Source: Ruminococcus sp.
Lineage (GTDB): Bacteria; Bacillota; Clostridia; Lachnospirales; Lachnospiraceae
Reading direction: 5' to 3'
Assembly: GCA_013911065.1 (NCBI GenBank)
Contig: JACERV010000027.1
Location: 1-64,000 of the forward strand
Length of the DNA stretch: 64,000 nt
Under the pieces are notes generated by a model. The model was not told where the DNA came from, did no database searches, and saw only the letters and a program-made list of their open reading frames with translations. Both the position numbers and the translations under genes were made by a program. Position 1 is the stretch's first letter, and each line of letters starts with the position of its first letter. This document shows positions 16,888-26,365 of the stretch, piece by piece.

Positions 16888-18267
16888 ATGAAACGTTTAT
16901 TTAAAGGCGGAACAATTATCAGCGGAGATGGCATGAAACAGCTTGATATCCTTGTAAAAGGGGAGAAAATCCTTGCTGTGGGCGAGAATATGGACTTTCA
17001 GGATGCCGAAATCGAGGATGTCCGGGGAAAATATCTGTTTCCTGGCTTTATTGACCCACATACCCATATGGCTCTGGAAGTAAGCAATACCATAACTGCA
17101 GATAAATTTGATACGGGAACAAAGGCGGAAGTTGCAGGAGGAACGACCTGCATTATCGACTTTGCCACACAAAACAAAGGGGAGACACTGGCGGAAGCTC
17201 TTGATAACTGGCACAAAAAAGCTGACGGAGAGTCATCCTGTGACTATGCATTTCATCTTGCGATTTCTGACTGGAATGAGAATGTAAGCCAGGAATTAGC
17301 ACAGGTAGCAGCCGATGGAATTTCTTCTTTCAAGTTGTATATGACGTATGACAGTATGATAGTGGATGATAAAACCATGTACGAAGTTCTCACAAGGCTT
17401 AAAGAGCTTGGCGGGATAGCCGGCGTACACTGTGAGAACAGCGGAATTATAGAAGCCAGACTGGAAGAAGTCCTGAAAAATAAAGGACACAGAAGAGACG
17501 TGTCCGATTATCCGGGAACAAGGCCGCCTGCGGCAGAAGCAGAGGCGGTGAATCGTCTGCTGAAAATTGCGAAATGCGTGGACACTCCTGTGATTGTTGT
17601 ACATTTGAGTTCCGCCGAGGCCTATAGAGAAATCCAGTGTGCAAGGGAAGACGGGCAGACAGTTTATGTGGAAACATGCCCTCAATATCTGCTGCTGGAC
17701 GAAAGTAAATATTCTTTGCCTGATGGGGAAGGCAGAAAATACATGATTGCACCTCCCCTCAGAAAGAAGAAGGACCAGAAGGTTCTGTGGGAGGCTCTCT
17801 CAGAGGGGCGAATACAGACTATTGGCACAGACCATTGCAGCTTTACCTGGGACCAAAGGAGTGCAGGCATGGAGGACTTCACAAAGACGCCATGCGGAAT
17901 GCCGGGAGGAGAAGAACGCCCTGCATTAATCTATCAGTTTGGTGTAAACGAAGGCAGAATTACCTTGGGACAGATGTGTCAGTACCTGGCGGAGAATCCG
18001 GCGAAACTCTATCATCTTTATCCTCAGAAAGGGACACTTTCTCCGGGAAGTGATGCGGATATTGTCGTATGGAACCCCCAGACAGAATGGGTTCTGTCAA
18101 AAGAGACACAGCAGACAAACATTGACTATTGTCCTATGGAAGGCACAAAAATAAAAGGCCGGGCAGAAAAAGTATTTCTCCGCGGGCAGTTAGTTGCAGA
18201 AAACGGGGAAATTAAAGTAGAAAAAACAGGCAAGTATGTCCCTCACGGGGTAAAACCGGAAGAATAA
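16888..18267 (+). CDS. hydA: dihydropyrimidinase/D-hydantoinase-type cyclic amidase
   Basis: The 459-residue amidohydrolase has the hydantoinase metal signature: GFIDPHTHM (HxH), SFKLYMTYDS (the carboxylated Lys), GVHCENSG, VVHLSS and GTDHCSF (catalytic Asp). It opens cyclic imide rings. In purine-degradation clusters the homologous gene (hyuA) opens the remaining five- or six-membered ring after SsnA. AAGGA lies 6 bases before the ATG at 16888; the frame stays open to 16801 but upstream starts lack a ribosome site. Downstream of the 16767-16806 inverted repeat and upstream of yqeC. Confidence 0.92.
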   Translation: MKRLFKGGTIISGDGMKQLDILVKGEKILAVGENMDFQDAEIEDVRGKYLFPGFIDPHTHMALEVSNTITADKFDTGTKAEVAGGTTCIIDFATQNKGETLAEALDNWHKKADGESSCDYAFHLAISDWNENVSQELAQVAADGISSFKLYMTYDSMIVDDKTMYEVLTRLKELGGIAGVHCENSGIIEARLEEVLKNKGHRRDVSDYPGTRPPAAEAEAVNRLLKIAKCVDTPVIVVHLSSAEAYREIQCAREDGQTVYVETCPQYLLLDESKYSLPDGEGRKYMIAPPLRKKKDQKVLWEALSEGRIQTIGTDHCSFTWDQRSAGMEDFTKTPCGMPGGEERPALIYQFGVNEGRITLGQMCQYLAENPAKLYHLYPQKGTLSPGSDADIVVWNPQTEWVLSKETQQTNIDYCPMEGTKIKGRAEKVFLRGQLVAENGEIKVEKTGKYVPHGVKPEE

Positions 18268-18293
18268 ATAGGTTTAGATAAATTTAAAAGGAA

Positions 18294-19058
18294 ATGCAGC
18301 TTATGGTGAAAACATATCAGGCAGGCATCCTGAAAGAACAGCCGTCTCTCCTTCATGCACTGGGGATAGAGGATTTGAAAAGCCCTGTTGTGTCCGTAGT
18401 AGGAGCGGGAGGGAAAACAACCTTAATCAGGCGGGCGGCGGAGGAGTATAGAAGGAAGAGGATTCCTGTTATTGTGACAACAACGACTCATATGATGGCA
18501 GAGGACCACCCCTGGTTTTTGCTGAGTACTTCTGTAGATAAGATGAAGGAGATTTTAGCAAGAGAAGGGATGGTCTGGATCGGATGTCCAAATAAGGCCG
18601 GAAAGATGAGGAGTCCTTCTTTGGAATTCCTGCAAGAGATTCTGACATTAGGCTGTCCCGTACTAATAGAGGCGGATGGTTCCAGGAGGCTTCCTTTAAA
18701 GGTTCCTGCCGCACATGAACCAGTATTGCTGCCGGAGACAAGTCATGTGGTGAACGTTTACGGACTGGATGCCCTGGGGAACTCTTTTGAAAATGTATGT
18801 TTTAGGACGGATATAGCTCTGAAGCTGCTTGAAAAAAGGGGAACGGACTTAGTCTTGGAAGAGGATATTGCAAAATTGGCATTGGATAGTCTGGCAGGAC
18901 GGAAAGGAATTACTTCCTCCATGTCGTACCAGGTTGTTTTAAATAAAGCAGATACTCCAGAAAGAGAGGCTGCTGCACTTACAATCTGCAGGCTTGCGGA
19001 AAAACAGGGTCACGTAGGTCTGACAGTAGCAGCAGGAGGGAAATGGACACAGAGATGA
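18294..19058 (+). CDS. yqeC: YqeC, selenium-dependent hydroxylase accessory protein
   Basis: A 254-residue P-loop protein with VVGAGGKTTLIRRAAEE (about residue 33) and IEADGSRRLPLKVPAAHEP (about 125), the hallmarks of YqeC. It is a predicted NTPase found next to selenium-dependent molybdenum hydroxylases and thought to help mature their cofactor. An in-frame ATG at 18303 has a more usual spacing (10 bases) from AAGGA than the ATG at 18294, so either could be used. It overlaps the next gene by 16 bases. Confidence 0.9.
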   Translation: MQLMVKTYQAGILKEQPSLLHALGIEDLKSPVVSVVGAGGKTTLIRRAAEEYRRKRIPVIVTTTTHMMAEDHPWFLLSTSVDKMKEILAREGMVWIGCPNKAGKMRSPSLEFLQEILTLGCPVLIEADGSRRLPLKVPAAHEPVLLPETSHVVNVYGLDALGNSFENVCFRTDIALKLLEKRGTDLVLEEDIAKLALDSLAGRKGITSSMSYQVVLNKADTPEREAAALTICRLAEKQGHVGLTVAAGGKWTQR

Positions 19059-20428
19059 AAATATTAATTAAAGGGGCGGGAGATCTGGCAACAGGGATTG
19101 CTTCACGTCTCTATCACAGCGGACATCAGATTATCATGACGGAGATATCCATTCCCCTGACTGTACGCAGGATGGCGGCACTTTCCAGAGCGGTCTATGA
19201 AGGACGGGCAGCAGTGGAGGATATGACAGGCGTTCTGGTGCACTCCATGGAAGAGGCAGAAAGTGTTCTGGAAACGGGGGATATTCCGGTAATTGTAGAT
19301 GAGAAGGCGGAGATTTCTGAGGAATACAAACCGGATGTTATTGTAGACGCTATCCTTGCAAAAAGAAACCTGGGAACCAGAATTACCGATGCTCCTTTTG
19401 TAATAGGAATCGGCCCCGGGTTCACCGCAGGCATAGACTGCCACTGCGTGGTAGAGACCATGCGCGGGCACACACTGGGAAAGACCATATATAAAGGCGG
19501 TGCCATTCCGAATACTGGAATTCCGGGCAATTTAGGAGGCTTTACCACAGAACGTCTGATACGCGCCTCAGCAGACGGTGTGATGGAACCCCGTGCTGCT
19601 ATCGGTGATATTGTGGAAAAAGGCCAGCTTGTTGCAGTAACCGGGGATAAAGAAGTATATGCACAGATGGGCGGTGTTGTCCGGGGAATGCTCCAGCCAG
19701 GGGTAAAGGTGTGGGAAAATCTGAAAATCGGGGATATTGATGCCCGATGCGAGGCAAGACACTGTTTTACCATTTCAGATAAATCAAGGGCAATAGGCGG
19801 CGGGGTGCTTGAAGCAGTTGCGCGTTTTGGGTATATACAGGGCAAATATGCAATTGTAGTCCTGGCGGCAGGAAAAGGTGTACGCTTTGGAAGCAACAAA
19901 CTGATGGCAATGGTTTCAGGTAAACCGTTGTATCAGCATACGCTGGATACATTGAAGGTATTTTTGGATTTTCCTATTTTTTTAGTGACGGGTTATGGGG
20001 AAATTGCAGAAGCGGCAGACAAAATGGGAATAGAGACGGTTATAAACAAGGAGCCGGAGCTTGGGATTTCCCACTCCATTCAACTGGGGCTGGAGGCATG
20101 TGTGGAGCAGTATCCACATATCCAGGGAATCTTATTTTCCGTATGTGACCAGCCGAACCTCCAGTCATCTACAATTCAGAAGATTTTTAATGAAGCTGGT
20201 CTGCACAAAGGGCAGATTATCTGCACAAGCCATCAGGGCAGACCGGGCAATCCGGTTCTGTGGGACAGACAATTTTTCCCTCGGTTGATGAAACTTACCG
20301 GCGATAACGGCGGAAAGCATATTATGTCGGGTATTCCTGAAAAGATTAGATATGTGGAGGCGCAGGAAAAAGAGTTGGAGGATATCGATTTTAAGACTGA
20401 CATTTTAAAACTAGGCTACGGGGAATGA
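19043..20428 (+). CDS. yqeB: YqeB-MocA fusion, selenium/molybdenum hydroxylase maturation
   Basis: The 461-residue protein is a fusion. Residues about 1-262 are YqeB (EF2563 family): KGAGDLATGIASRLY near the N terminus, GPGFTAGIDCHCVVETMRGH and KGGAIPNTGIPGN. Residues about 268-461 are a MocA/MobA-like nucleotidyltransferase: VVLAAGKGVRFGSNKLM, GELGISHS-type substrate loop (PELGISHSIQLGLEA) and VCDQPNL. The second half would make molybdopterin cytosine dinucleotide and the first is linked to selenium insertion. The ATG is preceded by AGGAGG at only 3 bases. The fusion puts both maturation steps for the adjacent xanthine dehydrogenase in one chain. Confidence 0.92.
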   Translation: MDTEMKILIKGAGDLATGIASRLYHSGHQIIMTEISIPLTVRRMAALSRAVYEGRAAVEDMTGVLVHSMEEAESVLETGDIPVIVDEKAEISEEYKPDVIVDAILAKRNLGTRITDAPFVIGIGPGFTAGIDCHCVVETMRGHTLGKTIYKGGAIPNTGIPGNLGGFTTERLIRASADGVMEPRAAIGDIVEKGQLVAVTGDKEVYAQMGGVVRGMLQPGVKVWENLKIGDIDARCEARHCFTISDKSRAIGGGVLEAVARFGYIQGKYAIVVLAAGKGVRFGSNKLMAMVSGKPLYQHTLDTLKVFLDFPIFLVTGYGEIAEAADKMGIETVINKEPELGISHSIQLGLEACVEQYPHIQGILFSVCDQPNLQSSTIQKIFNEAGLHKGQIICTSHQGRPGNPVLWDRQFFPRLMKLTGDNGGKHIMSGIPEKIRYVEAQEKELEDIDFKTDILKLGYGE

Positions 20429-20455
20429 AAGTTTCCGGAGAAAGAGAGGTATCAT

Positions 20456-23011
20456 ATGTACACGGTTCATGTAAATGGTAAAGATTATCAGGTCGAACAG
20501 GATAAAAAACTGATGCGTTTCCTGCGGGATGATCTCCGCCTTACATCAGTGAAAGACGGCTGCAGCCAGGGGGCATGCGGCACTTGTACAGTTCTTGTGG
20601 ATGGAAAGGCAACACGTGCCTGTATTCCCATGATTTCCAAAATGGAGGGAAAATCCATTGTGACAGTGGAAGGCCTGAGCGACAGGGAGAAGGAAGTTTA
20701 TGTATATGCTTTTGGGAAGGTGGGAGCCGTACAGTGCGGATTCTGTATTCCAGGTATGGTAATGAGTGCAAAAGGGCTGATTGATGCAAAGCCGGACCCA
20801 ACCCGTCTGGAAGTGATTGCGGCAATCCGTAATAACATCTGCCGCTGTACAGGTTATAAGAAGATTATTGATGGTATTCTTCTGAGTGCTAAGGTCCTTC
20901 GGGAGAATATTTCTGTTGTGGATGATGAAGGTGTTATTCTGGTGGGAGATGCCATTCAGAGAATTGATGCAAAGGAAAAAGTGCTTGGTACAGGTGAATA
21001 TACGGATGATATGTATCTGGAAGGCATGATCTACGCAAGTGCGGTGCGTTCAGAATATCCAAGAGCGAAAGTGCTGGCCATCCATATGGAAGAAGCAAAA
21101 GCTTTGGAAGGTGTGATTGGGGTATTCACAGCGGAAGATATTCCTGGCAGTGTGAAAGTCGGGCATTTGAAGCAAGATTGGGATACCATGATTGCAGTAG
21201 GGAAAACCACCCGTTATCTGGGAGATGCAATTTGTCTGGTTGCGGCTGAGACACCGGAAATTCTGGAGCAGGCAAAGAATCTCATAAAAGTAGATTATGA
21301 GGTACTGGAGCCGGTACTGGATCCTTTTGAGGCTATGAAAGAAGATGCTCCGCTTATACACTCTACCGGAAATATTCTGGCTCATGAGCATCTGGTCCGG
21401 GGAGATGCAGATGATGTAATCGCCAAGTCGAAATATAAAGTGACAAGGCATTACGAAACTCCGTGGACAGAGCATGCGTTTTTGGAGCCGGAATGTGCTG
21501 TAGCCATGCCTTTTGATGAGGGTGTTCTTATATACTCCTCAGACCAGGGCACTTATGATACACAGCACGAATGTTCTCTTATGCTTGGATTGCCTCCGGA
21601 GAAGGTGGTTGTGGAAAACAAACTGGTAGGCGGCGGCTTTGGCGGAAAAGAAGATATGAGCGTACAACATCATGCCGCTCTTGTTGCTTATCTGACAAAA
21701 AAGATTGTGAAGGTAAAACTCTCCAGACAGGAAAGTATTGTAATTCATCCGAAACGTCATCCTATGTGGATAGATATTACATCAGCCTGTGATGAAAACG
21801 GCAATTTGACAGCTATGAAAGCAGAGGTTGTGTCAGATACAGGAGCATATGCATCCTTGGGCGGGCCTGTACTGCAAAGAGCCTGCACCCATGCCGCAGG
21901 GCCTTACAATTTCCAGGTGATTGATATTGACGGAAAAGCAGTTTACACAAACAATCCTCCGGCAGGGCCTTTCCGGGGATTTGGAGTGACCCAGACCTGT
22001 TTTGCTTCAGAGCGCAATCTGGATCTTCTGGCGGAGATGGTTGGGATTTCTCCATGGGAAATACGTTACCGCAATGCAGTACGTCCCGGGCAGATACTTC
22101 CAAACGGGCAGATTACTGACGCCTCCACAGGAATTGTGGAAACACTGGAGGCTGTGAAAGAAATTTATGAGAATGAGCCATATGCAGGGATTGGGTGTGC
22201 TATGAAAAATGCCGGTGTAGGTGTAGGGCTTCCCGATTGGGGACGCTGCCGTCTGCTGGTAAGCGATGGAAAAGTTGAGATTCATGCCGGGGCCTCCTGT
22301 ATTGGTCAGGGGCTGGGAACGGTTTTGGTGCAGATGGTATCTGAGACAGCCAATCTTCCCATTGACAAACTCAAATACTGCCCTCCAAACACATCAAAAG
22401 CGCCTGATGCAGGAACGACTTCAGGTTCACGCCAGACTCTGATTACCGGAGAGGCTGCGAAACGGGCATCAGAAATGCTCAAGGAAGAATTGAGCGGTCA
22501 TACGCTGGAAGAGCTGGAAGGGAAAGAATATCTTGGCGAATATCTTGGAAAAACAGATAAAATGGGCAGTGATGTATTAAATCCTGTATCTCATGTCGCA
22601 TATGGATATGCGACCCAGGTCTGCGTTCTGAATGAAGACGGAACCATAAAGAAAATAGTTGCAGCTCATGATGTAGGAAAAGCGGTCAATCCAATCAGCG
22701 TAGAAGGGCAGATTGAAGGCGGAGTTGTCATGAGTATGGGATACGCACTGACAGAGCAGTACGAGATCAAAGATGGATATCCAGTATCCAGATTTGGTAC
22801 TCTGGGCCTGTTTAGGGCAGATAAAGTTCCGGAGCTGGAATCTATCATTATAGAAAAACCAGGTATAGACGTGGGCTACGGAGCAATTGGAATCGGAGAA
22901 ATCACTTCCATTCCGACAGCACCGGCGATTGCAGGAGCATATTATAAGCTGAATGGTGAATTTGAGACAAAGCTTCCGCTGAAAGGAACTCCTTACAGTA
23001 AGAAAAAGTAG
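20456..23011 (+). CDS. selenium-dependent-type xanthine dehydrogenase, copy 2
   Basis: The 851-residue paralog of the protein at 1789-4368 has the same layout: DGCSQGACGTC and CGFCIPGMVMS...ICRCTGYKK for two [2Fe-2S] clusters, then molybdenum-site motifs GGGFGGKED, PPAGPFRGFGV, GTTSGSRQTLITGEA and GAIGIGEITSIPTAP. The residue before the substrate-binding Phe-Arg is Pro, not Ala as in copy 1, so the two copies may favour different purines. No FAD domain. It is the last gene of the rightward purine arm, 27 bases after the yqeB-mocA fusion, and is followed by a terminator. Confidence 0.93.
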   Translation: MYTVHVNGKDYQVEQDKKLMRFLRDDLRLTSVKDGCSQGACGTCTVLVDGKATRACIPMISKMEGKSIVTVEGLSDREKEVYVYAFGKVGAVQCGFCIPGMVMSAKGLIDAKPDPTRLEVIAAIRNNICRCTGYKKIIDGILLSAKVLRENISVVDDEGVILVGDAIQRIDAKEKVLGTGEYTDDMYLEGMIYASAVRSEYPRAKVLAIHMEEAKALEGVIGVFTAEDIPGSVKVGHLKQDWDTMIAVGKTTRYLGDAICLVAAETPEILEQAKNLIKVDYEVLEPVLDPFEAMKEDAPLIHSTGNILAHEHLVRGDADDVIAKSKYKVTRHYETPWTEHAFLEPECAVAMPFDEGVLIYSSDQGTYDTQHECSLMLGLPPEKVVVENKLVGGGFGGKEDMSVQHHAALVAYLTKKIVKVKLSRQESIVIHPKRHPMWIDITSACDENGNLTAMKAEVVSDTGAYASLGGPVLQRACTHAAGPYNFQVIDIDGKAVYTNNPPAGPFRGFGVTQTCFASERNLDLLAEMVGISPWEIRYRNAVRPGQILPNGQITDASTGIVETLEAVKEIYENEPYAGIGCAMKNAGVGVGLPDWGRCRLLVSDGKVEIHAGASCIGQGLGTVLVQMVSETANLPIDKLKYCPPNTSKAPDAGTTSGSRQTLITGEAAKRASEMLKEELSGHTLEELEGKEYLGEYLGKTDKMGSDVLNPVSHVAYGYATQVCVLNEDGTIKKIVAAHDVGKAVNPISVEGQIEGGVVMSMGYALTEQYEIKDGYPVSRFGTLGLFRADKVPELESIIIEKPGIDVGYGAIGIGEITSIPTAPAIAGAYYKLNGEFETKLPLKGTPYSKKK

Positions 23012-23041
23012 AAGCGGTGTATAAGAGGATTTCCACAAAAA

Positions 23042-23095
23042 AACGGTACTTACAATGCAGGGCGGAGTATGCCCTGCAGTACCGTTGTATTTTTA
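23042..23095 (+). terminator. intrinsic terminator of the rightward purine arm
   Basis: Nested stem: aacggtac (23042-23049) with gtaccgtt (23079-23086), and tgcagggc with gccctgca inside it, followed by gtattttta. It lies 31 bases after the xdh copy 2 stop. Confidence 0.85.
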
Positions 23096-23103
23096 CTATC
23101 GAA

Positions 23104-23132
23104 TTGTTTTTGAATACAACTTGGTGTATAAT
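23104..23132 (+). promoter_or_regulatory. promoter of the molybdate transporter operon
   Basis: TTGTTT (23104-23109), a 17-base spacer and a perfect TATAAT (23127-23132), about 80 bases before modA. The modABC genes are therefore probably transcribed independently of the purine arm. Confidence 0.65.
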
Positions 23133-23213
23133 GAAAAAGGCGTACATATTGAATTGCTAATGTTCAAGAAGTATGTACTTTCATTTCACATATTAAAAAA
23201 AAGGAGAATAACG

Positions 23214-24068
23214 ATGAGAAAGTTTCAAAAGGTAAGTAGTGTAATTTTAACGGCAATTTTAACAGGAGCCCTTGTTTTAGGCTGCGGAGCAAAGAAAGAG
23301 GAAAGCAAAGCAGATGAAACCAAGAGCGCACAGACCGAAGTGACAAAGGAAGAGGATACAAAAACTGAAGAGCCTGTAACTTTGATGGTTGCAGCGGCGG
23401 CTAGTTTGCAGTATTCTTATGAGGATGAACTGATTCCGTTGTTTGAAAAAGCAAATCCGAATATTACCGTAGAAGGTACTTATGACAGTTCAGGAAAATT
23501 GCAGACTCAGATTGAGGAAGGTATTGAAGCAGATATCTTTATGTCAGCGGCCAATAAGCAGATGAACGCATTAGTTGATGAGGATTTGGTGGACAAGGAT
23601 TCTGTGGTAGAGCTTCTTGAGAATAAAATTGTGCTGATTACTTCCGCAGACTCCACATTGGACCTGAAAGAATTTACCGATATTTCAAAGGCACAGACTG
23701 TTGCAATTGGTGATCCTGAGAGTGTACCGGTAGGTCAGTATTCACAGGAGGCACTAACCAGCCTGGGACTTTGGGATGAAATTTCTGCAAAAGCAAGTCT
23801 GGGAACAAATGTAACAGAAGTATTGAACTGGGTAGCTGAGGGGAGTGCAGAGGCAGGAATTGTTTATGCTACAGACGCAGCAACTACGGATAAAGTAAAG
23901 GCAATTGCAGAGGCGCCGGAAGGAAGTCTGGCAGAAAATGCAATTTACCCTGTAGGTATTGTATCAGCTTCAGCAAATAAAGAAGCAGCACAGAAATTTG
24001 TAGATTTTCTGCAGAGTGATGAGGCAATTGCCGTGTTTGAAAAATACGGGTTTATTCAGAATAAATAG
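23214..24068 (+). CDS. modA: molybdate ABC transporter substrate-binding lipoprotein
   Basis: A 284-residue lipoprotein with a signal peptide ending in the lipobox LVLGC (about residue 21), then an acidic/lysine-rich linker and a ModA domain (VAAAASLQYSYEDELIPLFEKA..., TYDSSGKLQTQIEEG, ADIFMSAANKQMNAL, PVGQYSQEAL). It binds molybdate outside the membrane. The frame is open to 23055, but AAGGAG 8 bases before the ATG at 23214 and the signal peptide fix the start. First gene of modABC; molybdenum is needed for the xanthine dehydrogenases just upstream. Confidence 0.95.
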   Translation: MRKFQKVSSVILTAILTGALVLGCGAKKEESKADETKSAQTEVTKEEDTKTEEPVTLMVAAAASLQYSYEDELIPLFEKANPNITVEGTYDSSGKLQTQIEEGIEADIFMSAANKQMNALVDEDLVDKDSVVELLENKIVLITSADSTLDLKEFTDISKAQTVAIGDPESVPVGQYSQEALTSLGLWDEISAKASLGTNVTEVLNWVAEGSAEAGIVYATDAATTDKVKAIAEAPEGSLAENAIYPVGIVSASANKEAAQKFVDFLQSDEAIAVFEKYGFIQNK

Positions 24069-24118
24069 GTAATTGTTCTGAACAGATACATAAATAGATA
24101 CAAAGTGGAGGGAAGAGA

Positions 24119-24832
24119 ATGGATTTATCACCAGTACTCATATCAATGAAGACTGCAGCAACGGCTATTATTATTACATTTTTTGTGGGCATAGCCGTCG
24201 CTTATTGGGTTGTGAATATGAAACATGAAAAGCTGAAAATGATTTTTGACGGAATCCTTACTCTTCCTCTTGTACTGCCTCCCACAGTAGCCGGATTTTT
24301 TCTGCTTTACATCTTTGGTGTAAAGAGGCCGGTAGGTAAACTGCTGCTGGAGTTTTTGGGAGTGAAAATTGCTTTTTCCTGGGGAGCTACAGTATTGGCG
24401 GCAGTGGTCATTTCTTTTCCACTGATGTACCGCTCCGCAAGAGGAGCTTTTGAGCTGGTGGATTCTAATCTGCTTTATGCCGGAAGGACTTTGGGGATGT
24501 CTGAATGGAGTATCTTCTGGAGAATTTTGTTTCCCAATGCCATGTCCGGTATCCTATCCGGCGGAATCCTGGCTTTTGCCAGGGGCCTGGGAGAATTTGG
24601 TGCTACAGCAATGATTGCAGGAAATATAGCAGGAAAGACACGCACCCTTCCTCTTGCCGTTTATTCTAATGTGGCGGCAGGAGATATGCAGGGGGCATAT
24701 CAATATGTGTTGGTTTTAGTTGTGATATCTTTTTTTGTAGTGACAGGCATGAATTATGTCACTTATGTATTTCAAAAATATAATTTTACAGAAGAGGTTC
24801 CCCGCATCAAAAGGAAACGGAAGCAGAGGTAG
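24119..24832 (+). CDS. modB: molybdate ABC transporter permease
   Basis: The 237-residue integral membrane protein has five to six hydrophobic segments and the ABC permease EAA-type loop (ARTLGMSEWSIFWRILFPNA..., about residues 122-145) followed by ARGLGEFGATAMIAGN. These are ModB/CysT-family features. GGAGGGAAGAG precedes the ATG. It lies 50 bases after modA and 4 bases before the modC start codon. Confidence 0.95.
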   Translation: MDLSPVLISMKTAATAIIITFFVGIAVAYWVVNMKHEKLKMIFDGILTLPLVLPPTVAGFFLLYIFGVKRPVGKLLLEFLGVKIAFSWGATVLAAVVISFPLMYRSARGAFELVDSNLLYAGRTLGMSEWSIFWRILFPNAMSGILSGGILAFARGLGEFGATAMIAGNIAGKTRTLPLAVYSNVAAGDMQGAYQYVLVLVVISFFVVTGMNYVTYVFQKYNFTEEVPRIKRKRKQR

Positions 24833-24836
24833 TTAA

Positions 24837-25907
24837 GTGAAGAAATTACAGGCAGATTTCCAGAAAAAACTGAAAAATTTTGACTTGCAGATGCGATTTG
24901 CCATGGAAGAAGGATGTCTTGGAATACTGGGCGCATCCGGATGCGGTAAAAGCATGACTTTGAAGACAATTGCAGGAATTGTAACGCCGGATGAGGGAAA
25001 GATTAGCACGGAAAAGACAGTATTTTATGACAGTGCTGAAAAGCTCAGCTTAGCGCCTCAGAAAAGAAAGGTAGGATACTTGTTCCAAAATTATGCGCTG
25101 TTTCCCAATATGACGGTGGCGGAAAATATCGCTGCGGGAATCCGGCCCCGGGAAGAAGGGACAGCCTTTCGGGCAGGAAAACAGAATGTCCGGGAACAGG
25201 TGAAAAACCTGCTGGTACAATTTCAACTGGAAGGCTTTGAGAATCAATATCCGATGAAGCTCTCCGGCGGACAGCAGCAGAGAACTGCACTGGCACGTAT
25301 CCTGGCATCCAGGCCCGATATCCTGCTTTTGGATGAACCGTTTTCGGCAATGGACAGCTATCTGAGGGAAGAACTGCAGATAGAACTGAATAAACGGCTA
25401 AAAGCGTTTTCCGGATGTACAATTATCGTCAGCCATGACAGAGATGAAATTTACAAGTTATGTACCCATACAATGATTATGGGAGAGGGCAGGAATATCA
25501 TTTGTGAAGAGACGGAGAAGCTGTTCAGCAATCCCGGATATATGCAGGCAGCCAGACTGACAGGCTGTAAAAATATTTCCAGGGCAAAGCGTACAGGAAT
25601 CCGTACAGTGCAGGCCCTGGATTGGGGCGTGGAATTTTGTGTTGACAGAGAGATGCCAGAACAGTTATCCTATATAGGAGTACGCGCCCATGACTTTATT
25701 CCTATAGCTGTGAACGATGAACGCCAGGAAAATGTTATCCAGGTATATCCCTGTGATGTAACAAGGGCACCCTTTGAATGGACCTTGCTGTTCCAGAACA
25801 AAGAAGACCCAAAAGAATATATCTGGATGAAGCAGGAAAGAGGAAAATGGCAGATACCTCAGAAGGTATGGGTGAGCCCGGAAAAGATTCTGCTGCTGAA
25901 GGAATAA
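24837..25907 (+). CDS. modC: molybdate ABC transporter ATP-binding protein
   Basis: The 356-residue ATPase starts at a GTG preceded by GAGGT. It shows Walker A GASGCGKSMT (about residue 33), the signature LSGGQQQRTALAR (about 142), Walker B ILLLDEPFSAMD and the switch His in VSHDRDE. A C-terminal region of about 120 residues after the ATPase core resembles a weak molybdate/TOBE-type regulatory domain. With ModA and ModB it completes the molybdate importer. Confidence 0.93.
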   Translation: MKKLQADFQKKLKNFDLQMRFAMEEGCLGILGASGCGKSMTLKTIAGIVTPDEGKISTEKTVFYDSAEKLSLAPQKRKVGYLFQNYALFPNMTVAENIAAGIRPREEGTAFRAGKQNVREQVKNLLVQFQLEGFENQYPMKLSGGQQQRTALARILASRPDILLLDEPFSAMDSYLREELQIELNKRLKAFSGCTIIVSHDRDEIYKLCTHTMIMGEGRNIICEETEKLFSNPGYMQAARLTGCKNISRAKRTGIRTVQALDWGVEFCVDREMPEQLSYIGVRAHDFIPIAVNDERQENVIQVYPCDVTRAPFEWTLLFQNKEDPKEYIWMKQERGKWQIPQKVWVSPEKILLLKE

Positions 25908-25967
25908 ACAGATAACCGGGAATGCGTCAGGAGAAAAGAAGAGAAATCCAGGCAAAGAGGTGTAGCT

Positions 25968-26327
25968 ATGTTCCATCCGGTTGTACAATTAAAAATATAT
26001 AATGAAGAATTAGCATACGGGCCAGGACTGATAACCCTGTTAGAGTTTCTGCGGGAAACGGGTTCTATGAAGGAAGCCTGCACAAAAATGGGTATGTCCT
26101 ACAGCAAGGGCTGGAAGATTGTGAACCGGGCAGAGAAGGAGCTGGGTTATGATTTGCTGCTGCGCAGGCATGGAGGCAGCATGGGCGGTAAATGCGAGAT
26201 AACAGACGATGGAAGTTCTCTGATTATCAGATTCCGTAAGATGGAGCAAAAGGTAAATGAATTGACACAGGCTGCATTTGAGCAATGTTTTCCTGAATAT
26301 GCAGTTGGTGAACAGGAACAGAAATAA
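25968..26327 (+). CDS. ModE-like winged-helix regulator
   Basis: The 119-residue protein corresponds to the N-terminal DNA-binding domain of ModE (LysR-type HTH): GLITLLEFLRETGSMKEACTKMGMSYSKGWKIVNRAEKELGY then a basic wing RRHGGSMGGKCEITDDG. The molybdate-binding Mop domains of full-length ModE are absent, as is common in Firmicutes. It lies 60 bases after modC and probably regulates modABC or the molybdoenzymes; how it would sense molybdate is not clear. Confidence 0.88.
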   Translation: MFHPVVQLKIYNEELAYGPGLITLLEFLRETGSMKEACTKMGMSYSKGWKIVNRAEKELGYDLLLRRHGGSMGGKCEITDDGSSLIIRFRKMEQKVNELTQAAFEQCFPEYAVGEQEQK

Positions 26328-26365
26328 TATAACGGATTGACAATAAAGAGTTTCATATTGATGAC

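Noticed and set aside
19195-19899. 234-codon open frame on the minus strand
   Set aside because: It lies wholly inside the yqeB-mocA gene, has low-complexity Ser/Pro/Thr-rich composition typical of a shadow frame, and has no ribosome site or family features.
1789-23011. In-frame UGA selenocysteine codons in the xanthine dehydrogenase genes
   Set aside because: Both genes read through without internal TGA. Selenium in this family is believed to be a labile cofactor, not selenocysteine.
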